Positions 1 through 7,389 of a DNA stretch of 7,389 bases are shown one piece after another. The translations under genes were made by a program, and so were the position numbers. Within the stretch, counting starts at the first letter, position 1. Each line of letters begins with the position of its first letter. The notes beneath the pieces were generated by a model, which saw only the letters and a list, made by a program, of their open reading frames with translations, had not been told where the DNA came from and made no database searches. The stretch comes from Neptuniibacter sp. (lineage in GTDB: Bacteria > Pseudomonadota > Gammaproteobacteria > Pseudomonadales > Balneatricaceae). The stretch is from positions 1-7,389 of the forward strand of contig JASBRM010000043.1 in assembly GCA_030149405.1 (NCBI GenBank), given 5' to 3'.

Positions 1-10
1 GTTTTTGGCT

Positions 11-45
11 TTGATTATTTACATTTTCCTCCTTTCGTTCGAAAG
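11..45 (+). promoter_or_regulatory. Possible ndh promoter or operator region
   Basis: This stretch must hold the ndh promoter if it lies inside the window. TTTACA (18-23) matches five of six bases of a sigma-70 -35 box, but the bases 17 further on (GAAAGT, 41-46) are a poor -10 box. TTGAT (11-15) is a perfect FNR half-site, but the other half (TACAT, 20-24) matches poorly. CTTTCG (32-37) and CGAAAG (40-45) form a small near-palindrome with a two-base centre that could be an operator. None of these is strong on its own. Confidence 0.2.
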
Positions 46-47
46 TG

Positions 48-109
48 CCATGCATACAAAAAGGCATGGGATTGTTCATACCCAAATGTGACCAATCCCA
101 TACTTTTTT
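48..109 (+). promoter_or_regulatory. ndh leader with overlapping hairpins (terminator-like or attenuator)
   Basis: A perfect 9-base inverted repeat, ATGGGATTG (66-74) and CAATCCCAT (93-101), encloses an 18-base loop and is followed almost at once by six T (104-109). On the minus strand it is followed by a five-T run (revcomp of 58-62), so it could terminate in either direction. A second inverted repeat, CCATGC (48-53) and GCATGG (64-69), shares bases 66-69 with the first, so the two stems cannot form together. Only 11 bases separate the T run from the ndh start codon, which leaves no room for a promoter after the hairpin. It is either the terminator of an upstream gene or a conditional element in the ndh transcript. 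The structure is seen in the sequence; any switch function is inference. Confidence 0.45.
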
Positions 110-120
110 GAGGAAGCTCC

Positions 121-1425
121 ATGAATAATTCAACCAATCCACATCGTATTCTTGTTGTCGGTGGCGGTGCTGGGGGACTTGAGCTGGTCACACAGCTGGG
201 TCACTATTATCGTAAGGATTCTGCAGTTGAGGTCACATTAGTCGACAAAAACCGCTCACATATCTGGAAACCACTATTACATGAAGTCGCGACAGGTTCA
301 CTTGATCCAAGCACCGACGCCGTTGTGTATCACGCTCATTCAGTGAAACATCATTATCAATTTCAGCTGGGTACACTTTGCGACCTAAATGCCTCTGAGA
401 AAACCATTACGCTTGCTGAAATTCTGGATGAAAGCGGTGAACTTGTGCTGCCGGAAAGGCATTTGCCATTCGATACGCTTGTGATGGCTATTGGCAGTAT
501 CAGCAATGATTTCAAAACACCTGGTGTGCAGGAGCACTGCTTCTTTTTGGATACAGCAAACCAGGCACAGCGTTTCCATAATGCTCTGACGAATAACTTT
601 ATGCGTATTAATCAGCAGGATTCTGGCGTTCTGAATATTGCCATTGTGGGGGGTGGTGCAACTGGGGTAGAGCTTTCAGCGGAGCTATACAACGTAACCG
701 CTATGCTCAAATCCTATGGTATGGGCAAAATGACGTCACAGCAGCTTAAAGTGAAATTAATTGAAGCCGGCCCAAGTATTTTGCCTGCCTTACCTGCTCG
801 GATTTCCAACTCCGCTCGCAGGGAACTAAAAGATTTAGGCGTAGAACTTTTTGAGAATACGCTCATTAAATCTGCAACAAAAGATGGCTTTCTTACTTCT
901 GAAGATGAGCTGATAGACGCGAATATGATGATTTGGGCTGCCGGCGTTAAAGCACCCGACTTCCTGGCGGATTTGTATCAGTTTGAACTGACCCGCAACA
1001 ATCAGATTCACGTTAAACAAACTTTGCAAAGCAGTAACCATGAAAACATTTATGTCATCGGCGATTGCTGCGCCTGCCAGCAGGAAGACGGTAGCTTAGT
1101 ACCCCCCCGCGCCCAATCTGCTCATCAAATGGCTTCTCTGGTTAAAAAGAACATTATTAACCAGCTCAAGGGAAAAGAACTCAAGACCTTTATTTATAAA
1201 GACCATGGCTCACTGGTTAACCTCAGCCGCTACAGCACAGTAGGAAGCCTCATGGGTAACCTGACCAAAAACAGTATGTTTATTGAAGGTAAGATTGCTC
1301 GTTTGGTTTATACCTCACTTTACCGTATGCATCAGATTGCTATTCACGGTGCTGGTAAAGCTATGTTGGTCATTGCGGCTGAGAAAATCAGTAAGGTTGT
1401 ACGCCCTAAGATGAAACTGCATTAA
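121..1425 (+). CDS. ndh: Type II NADH:quinone oxidoreductase (NDH-2)
   Basis: Peripheral membrane flavoenzyme that passes electrons from NADH to the quinone pool without pumping protons. The protein has 434 residues, the length I recall for E. coli Ndh, and it resembles that protein throughout, including the WKPLLHEVATGSLD block (49-62) and the closing LKLH. Visible motifs are an N-terminal dinucleotide-binding GGGAGG (14-19) for FAD, a second GGGATGVE (177-184) for NADH, and YVIGD (311-315) contacting FAD. PPRAQSAHQMA (328-338) contains the AQxAxQ quinone-site signature of NDH-2. The last 35 to 40 residues (about 392-425) are amphipathic and rich in hydrophobic and basic residues, as expected for the membrane anchor. 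The ATG at 121 follows a strong GAGGA ribosome site at 110-114 with a 6-base spacer. The gene stands alone, convergent with mdh. In E. coli ndh is repressed by FNR; regulation here is unproven. Confidence 0.96.
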   Translation: MNNSTNPHRILVVGGGAGGLELVTQLGHYYRKDSAVEVTLVDKNRSHIWKPLLHEVATGSLDPSTDAVVYHAHSVKHHYQFQLGTLCDLNASEKTITLAEILDESGELVLPERHLPFDTLVMAIGSISNDFKTPGVQEHCFFLDTANQAQRFHNALTNNFMRINQQDSGVLNIAIVGGGATGVELSAELYNVTAMLKSYGMGKMTSQQLKVKLIEAGPSILPALPARISNSARRELKDLGVELFENTLIKSATKDGFLTSEDELIDANMMIWAAGVKAPDFLADLYQFELTRNNQIHVKQTLQSSNHENIYVIGDCCACQQEDGSLVPPRAQSAHQMASLVKKNIINQLKGKELKTFIYKDHGSLVNLSRYSTVGSLMGNLTKNSMFIEGKIARLVYTSLYRMHQIAIHGAGKAMLVIAAEKISKVVRPKMKLH

Positions 1426-1459
1426 GTGGCCTGCGCACCTGAGCATTAGGCAGTTAGCC

Positions 1460-1492
1460 AAAAAAAAGCCCCTGAATGGGGCTTTTCTTATT
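1460..1492. terminator. Bidirectional intrinsic terminator between ndh and mdh
   Basis: AAAAGCCCC (1464-1472) pairs perfectly with GGGGCTTTT (1478-1486) around a five-base loop TGAAT. On the plus strand the stem runs into TTTTCTTATT, which serves ndh. On the minus strand it runs into eight T (revcomp of 1460-1467), which serves mdh, whose stop codon is only about 17 bases away. A shared terminator between convergent genes is the straightforward reading. Confidence 0.92.
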
Positions 1493-1502
1493 AGAGATTC
1501 AC

Positions 1503-2603
1503 TTACATCACGCGATTGGTTGTCATGAAACGAGAGTCTGAATCCGGCCCCGTGTTATCTGCGTACAACGTAACACCTGAGCGCAAACAAATATGGAGGT
1601 TCTGATGAGATTCTTCTGTTTCTTTTGGTAAAAGGTGCTCAACTACTGCTTTCTCATCCAGCAATTCCTGTTCAGTCGCTGTCATACGCTGACGACTGAA
1701 TTCATTGATTTCGATGCCATGAACAATTTGATAACGACCATAATTACAACGCACCGGGAATGAGTAATAAACACCTTTAGTGATTCCGTAACTGCCATCA
1801 CTGAGGATACCCATACTGATGATTTCGCCCGGTTCTGTACCCAGAACCCAATCACGCATCTGGTCTACAATCGCTTGTGCCGCTGAGGCTGCGCTGGACT
1901 GTCCTCGGGCATCAATAATTTCCGCACCACGCTTCTGTACCTTTGGAATGAACTCATCACGGTACCAAGCTGTATCAATCTGAGACATCGCCGATGTGCC
2001 CAGTATGGTTGCCTGATGCAAATCAGGATACTGAGTCGCTGAGTGGTTACCCCAGATCATGATGCCACCGATATCACGAGTGGTTGCTCCGCAATGATTT
2101 GCCAGAATACCTTTAGCTCGGTTGTGATCCAGACGGGTCAGACAAGTAAACTGAGATGGACTTAGGTCAGGTGCATTGCGACTGGCAATCAATGCATTGG
2201 TATTTGCCGGGTTACCCGTTACCAGAACTTTCACATCACGGTTTGCAAAATCATTCAGCGCTTTACCCTGACGGGCAAAAATTTCTGCGTTTTCTTCAAG
2301 CAGATCACTACGTTCCATACCCGGGCCACGTGGTTTGGCACCAACCAGAAGCGCGTAGTGAGCATTTTTAAATCCGTCTTCTACATTGTCGTGCAATGTA
2401 ATGGTATGCAACAGAGGATAAGCACAATCCATCAGTTCCATTGCCACACCTCTCAGCGCGTTCATAGCATGAGGTAGTTCAATCAGTTGCAGAATCACTG
2501 GTTGATCTTTCCCCATCATTTCACCCGCAGCAATCTTAAACAGCAAACTGTAACTGATTGCCCCTGCAGCCCCTGTGACAGCAATGCGAACAGGACGTCT
2601 CAT
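1503..2603 (-). CDS. mdh: Malate dehydrogenase, cytosolic/type 2 family, with C-terminal extension
   Basis: Reversible oxidation of malate to oxaloacetate, a TCA cycle step. The protein has 366 residues; related bacterial enzymes have about 325-330. It carries the family's VTGAAG...YSLLF opening (9-22). E42 at the end of the second Rossmann strand is the position that usually selects NAD over NADP. The mobile loop [13 protein letters not shown] (90-102) carries substrate arginines R92 and R98, NPANTNA is at 131-137, RLDHNRAKG (157-165) carries D159 and R162, and [11 protein letters not shown] (184-194) carries the catalytic histidine H187. Two points are odd. The glycine motif reads GAAGAIS (11-17) instead of the usual GAAGQIG, a change also seen in plant chloroplast NADP-malate dehydrogenases. 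About 44 residues (323-366) follow the normal end of the fold. The ATG at 2603 has an AAGAGG ribosome site 8 bases upstream. Overall identity is secure; cofactor and kinetics are inferred. Confidence 0.93.
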   Translation of the reverse strand: MRRPVRIAVTGAAGAISYSLLFKIAAGEMMGKDQPVILQLIELPHAMNALRGVAMELMDCAYPLLHTITLHDNVEDGFKNAHYALLVGAKPRGPGMERSDLLEENAEIFARQGKALNDFANRDVKVLVTGNPANTNALIASRNAPDLSPSQFTCLTRLDHNRAKGILANHCGATTRDIGGIMIWGNHSATQYPDLHQATILGTSAMSQIDTAWYRDEFIPKVQKRGAEIIDARGQSSAASAAQAIVDQMRDWVLGTEPGEIISMGILSDGSYGITKGVYYSFPVRCNYGRYQIVHGIEINEFSRQRMTATEQELLDEKAVVEHLLPKETEESHQNLHICLRSGVTLYADNTGPDSDSRFMTTNRVM

Positions 2604-2625
2604 ATTTTTAGCCTCTTGTTGTATT

Positions 2626-2656
2626 ATTATACGTTCTGAAGTTAACGCTAATACAA
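2626..2656 (-). promoter_or_regulatory. Probable mdh promoter
   Basis: On the minus strand a perfect TATAAT (2631 down to 2626) lies 22 bases before the mdh start codon and implies a very short leader of about 15 bases. The matching -35 box is weak: TTGTAT (2656 to 2651) lies at a long 19-base spacing and TGTATT (2655 to 2650) at 18. A second -10-like TATACT (2663 to 2658) lies just upstream. The 122-base gap after the radical SAM gene, compared with 17 bases or less elsewhere in the operon, supports separate transcription of mdh. Confidence 0.5.
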
Positions 2657-2688
2657 AAGTATAATGATTTAATTCTGCAATGGAACCC

Positions 2689-2713
2689 TACCCCGGTACT
2701 GTTTATCAGGGTA
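2689..2713 (-). terminator. Possible hairpin at the end of the minus-strand operon
   Basis: Just after the radical SAM stop codon, TACC (2689-2692) can pair with GGTA (2710-2713), and an inner CTG (2699-2701) with CAG (2707-2709), leaving a bulge. No T run follows on the minus strand, so this is not a standard intrinsic terminator. It could be an RNA 3' end stabiliser or chance, and operon transcripts may read through into mdh. Confidence 0.2.
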
Positions 2714-2725
2714 AATACTTATCCT

Positions 2726-3622
2726 TTATAGTCCCCTAAGAGACTCGGACCTGAGGAAAATAGAAGAATCCTGATTTAACGCTCCTTCAATCATCTGCAA
2801 AAGTTTATCTTTATCCTTATTTAGAACACCTTTTAGAACCAGATAATTAGAAGCATGATCACTTCTGAAAATGGTTTTCTTAAGCTCAAGGTGCGAGATG
2901 AAAATCCGCATTTCTTCAATAAGCTGTCTTTGAGAAGACATTTTAAATTCGGGATACGATTCAAGAAGGCGTTGGTCGGTATGCTGAAAATATAAAACCA
3001 GTGTAGCGAGATAATCAGGCTGAACTTCATTAGCTAAACGTGCTGAATCAATAGCATGCTGCTCACTATGAGTTACACCACCCAGACCATTGATGATCAT
3101 GACTGAAGATTTGATACCTGATTGTTTAATCTTAATCAGTGCATCTGCGGTGGTTCTGAAAGATTCTCCCTTCTCCACTGCTTGCAGTACGAAATCATTA
3201 CCACTCTCCGCGCCAACGTAGAGCAAATTAAGGCCCAAATCATGTAATTCCGCGAGCTCTTCAACACTTTTGTTTTTCAAGTTTCTGGGGAGACAATAAG
3301 ATGAAACACGAGAAACAGTGGGCAAGTATTTACGAATTGCTAACAATATTTCTTTGAGGCGCTTAAAGGACAACGCCATAGCATCACCGTCGGCAAGAAA
3401 AATTCTTCTGACATTGCCCAGTGCAGCGCTACAGCGCTTGATCTCTTCCTCAATCTCAGACTGGGATTTAGGACGAAACTTCTTCTGCGGCGCTGTATAC
3501 ATCTCACAGAAGGTACAGTTATTCCAACTGCAGCCATTGGTCACCTGAAGAATCAAAGAATTCGCTTCGCTTGGGGGGCGAAATACAGGTTCGATATAAT
3601 TCACAGGCGGGTAAGCAAACAT
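2726..3622 (-). CDS. Radical SAM protein, substrate unknown
   Basis: A 298-residue radical SAM enzyme. The cluster motif GCSWNNCTFCEMY (30-42) has cysteines C31, C36 and C39, a CX4CX2C spacing instead of the classical CX3CX2C. Other core elements are FLADGDAM (75-82), in the position of the GGE-like SAM-binding loop, and GAESGND (137-143), the strand that contacts SAM. The only other cysteines are C64 and C110, so there is no SPASM or twitch domain for a second iron-sulfur cluster. The C-terminal part (about 225-298) carries FRSDHASNYLVLKG (252-265), a block I recall from a widespread but uncharacterised family of small radical SAM proteins. The start codon ATG directly follows the tatD TAG with no spacer, so translation is probably coupled. 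It is the last gene of the operon. The chemistry and substrate cannot be told from sequence; the fold assignment is secure. Confidence 0.88.
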   Translation of the reverse strand: MFAYPPVNYIEPVFRPPSEANSLILQVTNGCSWNNCTFCEMYTAPQKKFRPKSQSEIEEEIKRCSAALGNVRRIFLADGDAMALSFKRLKEILLAIRKYLPTVSRVSSYCLPRNLKNKSVEELAELHDLGLNLLYVGAESGNDFVLQAVEKGESFRTTADALIKIKQSGIKSSVMIINGLGGVTHSEQHAIDSARLANEVQPDYLATLVLYFQHTDQRLLESYPEFKMSSQRQLIEEMRIFISHLELKKTIFRSDHASNYLVLKGVLNKDKDKLLQMIEGALNQDSSIFLRSESLRGL

Positions 3623-4402
3623 CTAACTCAGCGCTTTTGGGAAAAGTCGATGGAAATTATCGGTTGTGATCTCAGCCAACTCCTCGATAGAAACCCCTTT
3701 CAAATCGGCAATACACTGAGCCACATCCACAACAAATTTGGGTTCGTTCTTTTTACCGCGATGTGGCACAGGTGCCAGATAAGGAGCATCAGTTTCGATC
3801 AGAATTTTATCAAGCGGCACTTTTCTAACAACATCCCTGAGCTCTTCAGCATTTCTGAAGGTCACAATACCAGAGAAAGAAATGCTGTAGTTCATATCCA
3901 TAGCTGCTTTCGCCATGTCCCAGCTTTCCGTAAAGCAATGCAGCACCCCAGCCGATTCAGGGTTACCATACTCCTTAATCATTTCCAGAGTATCACTACG
4001 GGCGTCACGAGTATGAACGATAACAGGTAGCTGATTTTCACCAGCCACTTGCAAATGTGTTCTGAAACTATCGACCTGCTGATCTTTAGTATCTGTTTGG
4101 TAATAGTAATCCAGTCCCGTCTCCCCAATCGCAACGATCTTATCCAGCTTGATCATTTCCTGAAGCTGTTCGCAAGTCACCGGTTCTTCAGCAGCGCTCA
4201 AAGGATGAACGCCCACCGAAGCATAAACAGATGGACTGCTCTTAATAAGCTCATACATGGATGGAAACTGCTGCATGGAAATTGAAACGCAAAGCATTTT
4301 GTTGACTTTGCACTCGTGAGCTGCATCCAGCATTTCGGAGAAACTATTTTCGTACGGGGACAGGTCTAACCTGTCGAGATGACAGTGTGAATCAATGAAC
4401 AT
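3623..4402 (-). CDS. tatD: TatD family metal-dependent deoxyribonuclease
   Basis: A 259-residue TIM-barrel hydrolase of the TatD/YcfH family, full length for the family. Members of this family are metal-dependent DNases with exonuclease activity. The metal ligands are all present: H6 and H8 in DSHCHLD (4-10), E94 in AIGETGLDYY (91-100), H130 in VIVHTRDA (127-134), H155 in GVLHCF (152-157), and D205 in ETDAPYLAP (203-211). The late PHRGKKNEP segment (213-221) is also typical. The start is fixed by the family's usual opening FIDSHCH immediately after the methionine. No good ribosome site precedes it, and only 13 bases separate it from pilZ, so translation probably depends on coupling. In this gene neighbourhood (next to pilZ and holB) the gene corresponds to the ycfH-type copy of Pseudomonas. 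Confidence 0.93.
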   Translation of the reverse strand: MFIDSHCHLDRLDLSPYENSFSEMLDAAHECKVNKMLCVSISMQQFPSMYELIKSSPSVYASVGVHPLSAAEEPVTCEQLQEMIKLDKIVAIGETGLDYYYQTDTKDQQVDSFRTHLQVAGENQLPVIVHTRDARSDTLEMIKEYGNPESAGVLHCFTESWDMAKAAMDMNYSISFSGIVTFRNAEELRDVVRKVPLDKILIETDAPYLAPVPHRGKKNEPKFVVDVAQCIADLKGVSIEELAEITTDNFHRLFPKALS

Positions 4403-4415
4403 ATTGGAATATTAC

Positions 4416-4766
4416 TTACAAAGCGTTAGTTTTACGCTCTGAGTTAAGGGCACCGGCTAGGTAGGTTTCAATTTTGTTGACCAGTGAGGAGTCATCAGGA
4501 GACAGTTGAATACCAATTCCGGCTATGCGGCCGCCCTGAGAACCTTTAGGTGTGACCCATACAACCTTGCCCGTCACAGGAATTTTATCTTCCTCTTCCA
4601 TAAGTTCTAGAAGCATGAAGACCTCTTCTCCGAGGTGATAAGAGCGCATGGTTGGGATAAACAACCCACCATTGGTGATGTAGGGAAGATATGCCTGGTA
4701 TAACTCTTCCTTAGTTTTAATTGTCAGTGACAATATACCGTGGCTTAAACGTGGTACTGCGACCAT
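4416..4766 (-). CDS. pilZ: Type IV pilus assembly protein PilZ
   Basis: A 116-residue single-domain PilZ protein, needed for type IV pilus biogenesis in Pseudomonas and Xanthomonas relatives. It matches that subgroup in blocks such as TNGGLFIPT (31-39), GEEVFMLLELM (46-56), VVWVTPKG (68-75), GIGIQ (83-87) and KIETYLAGAL (98-107). It lacks both halves of the cyclic-di-GMP site: there is no RxxxR near the N-terminus, and TNGG stands where D/NxSxxG would be. This is the known state of founding-type PilZ, which acts by protein contacts rather than by binding the nucleotide. The gene lies 16 bases after holB. Its ribosome site TAAGGAG overlaps the holB stop codon and sits a rather long 12 bases from the ATG at 4766. 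No other pilus gene is in the window. Confidence 0.94.
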   Translation of the reverse strand: MVAVPRLSHGILSLTIKTKEELYQAYLPYITNGGLFIPTMRSYHLGEEVFMLLELMEEEDKIPVTGKVVWVTPKGSQGGRIAGIGIQLSPDDSSLVNKIETYLAGALNSERKTNAL

Positions 4767-4782
4767 ATCTGCCAGACTCTCC

Positions 4783-5778
4783 TTACTTTAACAATGCTGC
4801 CCATTCAAGAAGCAAGCATTCCAACAGTAACTGTTTGTTGGGATTCTGCCTTAGCATGATCCCTCTGCGCTCTTCTTGCACTTTATCCGCTAACTTAAAG
4901 ATTCTAACCGGGTCTATTTTTTTCGCAACTGCGGACAGCATATTATGAGCATCCTTTTGTCTTAGTATGCTGCTGTCAGCACATGCTGAAGAGCGTGCAA
5001 TGTCCGTGAGAAGACTATAAACCCAACCCAGCACCATCTCCAGATCAAGTTTCTGCCAGCTTTGAGATACCTCAATCACTGTCCTTCTCTGTTTCAATAT
5101 ATCTGCCAAGCCCCTGATAACTTGAGCTCGGTGTTCGTTTAACCCTTCTTCAATATAGCGTAAAGCCTCTTCAGGGGATCCACGATTGATGTTAAGGATG
5201 TTAACTGCTTCATCTTCTTCAATGTCTATTTCAGAGCGTAACCAGGCCACAGCGTCGCTCTGATCCGGTGACGCGCAATCCACATGCTGACAGCGGCTTT
5301 TGATGGTTGGGAGAATTTGTCCCATTTTAGACGTAACGAGCAAAAGGACAGTTTCAGAACCCGGCTCCTCCAGCATTTTTAACAGCGCGTTAGCAGAAGC
5401 GATATTCATAGCATCAGCAGGATTAATTATCACAACACGATAACCACCCTGTTGAGCCGTACTGTAGATAAACTCTCCCAGTCCTCGAACCTGATCAACC
5501 TTAAGCTGCTTACCTTTTTCTTCAGGCTCCAGCAGATATAGATCGGGGTGACTTCCAGCGGCATTCAATTCACAAGACTTACAGCTGCCGCAAAGCCCTT
5601 GCGGTTGCGGTGACTGACAAAGAAGATATTGAGCAAAGTACTTGGCAAAACCAGCCTTACCAATCCCAGGCATACCATGCAGCAACAAAGCATGCGGCAA
5701 TCTCCGCTCAGAATAAAGTTTAGCCAGGTGTGCAAAGCTTTCATCGAACCAGTTATGCGGAGACTTAAGTAACGACAT
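4783..5778 (-). CDS. holB: DNA polymerase III subunit delta'
   Basis: Clamp-loader subunit that, with delta and tau/gamma, opens and places the beta sliding clamp on DNA. With the start chosen here it has 331 residues. It shows the opening HxPHALLLHG-like segment (28-35), a P-loop remnant GMPGIGKA (35-42), and four zinc-ligand cysteines C54, C63, C66 and C69 followed by GSHPD. It also has the KVDQVR block (93-98), NALLKMLEEP (130-139) and the sensor SRC motif (161-163), all typical of delta'. Two starts are possible. ATG at 5778 lies 2 bases after the tmk stop and 9 bases after a weak GGA. TTG at 5784 would overlap the tmk TGA and add two residues, but it has no properly spaced ribosome site. 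I prefer the ATG. The gene sits between tmk and pilZ as in Pseudomonas. Confidence 0.94.
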   Translation of the reverse strand: MSLLKSPHNWFDESFAHLAKLYSERRLPHALLLHGMPGIGKAGFAKYFAQYLLCQSPQPQGLCGSCKSCELNAAGSHPDLYLLEPEEKGKQLKVDQVRGLGEFIYSTAQQGGYRVVIINPADAMNIASANALLKMLEEPGSETVLLLVTSKMGQILPTIKSRCQHVDCASPDQSDAVAWLRSEIDIEEDEAVNILNINRGSPEEALRYIEEGLNEHRAQVIRGLADILKQRRTVIEVSQSWQKLDLEMVLGWVYSLLTDIARSSACADSSILRQKDAHNMLSAVAKKIDPVRIFKLADKVQEERRGIMLRQNPNKQLLLECLLLEWAALLK

Positions 5779-5780
5779 GC

Positions 5781-6425
<645 letters not shown>

Positions 6426-6433
6426 TTATTCCG

Positions 6434-7389
6434 CTAAGGTGATGAACGGTAGTCTTTCCTACGATTAATCTGATACTGGTGAACAGCCTTATTGTGTTCA
6501 CGCAACGTCTCAGAAAAATAGTGACTGCCATCGCCTTTTGCTACAAAGAAAAGGGCTTTACCCTCTTGCGGATTTAATGCCGCATGGATTGCTTCACGAC
6601 CCACCATTGCAATTGGCGTAGGTGGTAACGCTGGAATGGTATAGGTGTTATACGGCGTTGGCCTTAGTAGATCCGAACGACGAATATTGCCTTTGTACTT
6701 GTCACCCATTCCATAAATCACAGTAGGGTCTGTTTGCAGCCTCATGCCTTTATCTAAACGTCGGGTAAATACTCCGGCAATGACAGGCCGCTCATCTGCT
6801 CTCGCTGTTTCTTTTTCCACAATGGAAGCCATGATCAGGCTTTCATATGGATTTTTGTAAGGCAGGCCTGCTTTTTTCTTTTCCCATTCAGCAGTGAGCG
6901 TTTTCTGCAATAAAGCATGGGCGCGCTTGAGAAGTTCTGATGTTTTGGTATTGCGTTCGTAACTGTAAGTTTCAGCCAGGAAAACGCCTTCTGGATGCTC
7001 AAATTTCAGATCCAAGATAGCCAGCAATTCTTTCTCAGATAAACCTTCAAGGTCGTTGTTCAAAAATTCTGCTTTAGAGATCGATTCAATTAACTGCTTG
7101 AACGTGCTGCCTTCCACTATCGTGAAGCTGTAATTAATCGAGCGCCCTGAAGTTATAACTTCCATAAGCTCTACTGGAGTAATACCAGCGCTCAATAGGT
7201 ATTCGCCTGCTTTTACCTGCACAGCTAACTTTGAATGGCGGCCATAAAGCTTCAGGTAAACTTCATCAGAGATAATGGACTTTGATTTAAGAGAGTTGAT
7301 TATCTTATTGAAAGACCAGCCTTTTTTAACCTCAAAAACTGTATCTTCAGGTACATTCAATGATGTAATTAGATAGGACTGATAATCAC
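6434..7389 (-). CDS. mltG: Endolytic peptidoglycan transglycosylase MltG (YceG), 5' end outside the window
   Basis: Inner-membrane lytic transglycosylase that cuts nascent glycan strands and is thought to set their length. The visible 317 residues cover most of the YceG domain. The catalytic glutamate is in MASIVEKETA, followed by ERPVIAGVFTRRL, GMRLQTDPTVIYG, YNTY and LPPTPI, all hallmarks of the family. An early region near GWSFNKIINSL resembles the LysM-like subdomain. A TTG at 7360 could be misread as a start, but the frame stays open for nine more codons (residues DYQSYLITS) and on through the right edge. The true start and the expected N-terminal membrane anchor therefore lie beyond position 7389. 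The gene is followed by tmk after 17 bases. In Pseudomonas pabC usually precedes it. Confidence 0.95.
   Translation of the reverse strand, partial: DYQSYLITSLNVPEDTVFEVKKGWSFNKIINSLKSKSIISDEVYLKLYGRHSKLAVQVKAGEYLLSAGITPVELMEVITSGRSINYSFTIVEGSTFKQLIESISKAEFLNNDLEGLSEKELLAILDLKFEHPEGVFLAETYSYERNTKTSELLKRAHALLQKTLTAEWEKKKAGLPYKNPYESLIMASIVEKETARADERPVIAGVFTRRLDKGMRLQTDPTVIYGMGDKYKGNIRRSDLLRPTPYNTYTIPALPPTPIAMVGREAIHAALNPQEGKALFFVAKGDGSHYFSETLREHNKAVHQYQINRRKDYRSSP

Noticed and set aside
1..111. Plus-strand frame open from the left edge to a TGA at 109-111, which could be the tail of an upstream gene.
   Set aside because: Only 36 codons, with no recognisable protein. It runs through the inverted repeats and the T run, and an open stretch this short is quite likely by chance.
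2156..2371. Plus-strand open frame of 71 codons inside mdh.
   Set aside because: Antisense to the catalytic core of malate dehydrogenase, and no ribosome site or domain was seen.
3650..4030. Plus-strand open frame of 126 codons opposite tatD.
   Set aside because: It lies wholly antisense to a well-supported gene with all catalytic residues and shows no recognisable domain, so it is a shadow frame.
4416..4766. PilZ as a cyclic-di-GMP receptor.
   Set aside because: Both nucleotide-binding motifs are absent, and the sequence matches the non-binding type IV pilus PilZ group.
7358..7360. TTG as the mltG start codon.
   Set aside because: The frame remains open beyond it to the window edge, and the family needs an N-terminal membrane anchor that would otherwise be missing.

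Overview
The window looks like a chromosomal segment from a gammaproteobacterium of the Pseudomonas/Oceanospirillum/Marinomonas kind, with moderately low G+C (mid-40s percent by eye). The main reason is the minus-strand gene order mltG - tmk - holB - pilZ - tatD. This is the conserved Pseudomonas-type cluster, in which a type IV pilus PilZ protein sits between the DNA polymerase III delta' subunit and a TatD nuclease. The Ndh protein also resembles the E. coli enzyme closely along its whole length. The species cannot be fixed from this sequence.

Layout, left to right. Positions 1-120 are a non-coding leader with two overlapping inverted repeats and a good ribosome binding site. They precede ndh (121-1425, plus strand), a type II NADH:quinone dehydrogenase. 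A bidirectional intrinsic terminator (about 1460-1492) separates ndh from the convergent malate dehydrogenase gene (1503-2603, minus strand). That enzyme has an altered nucleotide-binding glycine motif and an unusual C-terminal tail of about 44 residues. A 122-base intergenic region (2604-2725) holds a perfect -10 box for mdh. From there to the right edge is a tightly packed minus-strand operon, listed here in transcription order: mltG (cut by the window edge), tmk, holB, pilZ, tatD, and a radical SAM gene of unknown substrate. Gaps between these genes are 17 bases or less, and the tatD stop codon directly abuts the radical SAM start codon.

Functionally, ndh and mdh are central respiratory carbon and redox genes. 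The operon is a mixed housekeeping set: a peptidoglycan lytic transglycosylase, dTMP kinase for DNA precursor supply, a clamp-loader subunit, a type IV pilus assembly factor, a metal-dependent nuclease and a radical SAM enzyme. I see no mobile element, CRISPR array, tRNA, rRNA or phage gene, and no evidence of a new multi-gene system. The points most worth a second look are the malate dehydrogenase variant and its tail, the mutually exclusive hairpins in the ndh leader, and the uncharacterised radical SAM enzyme at the end of the operon.
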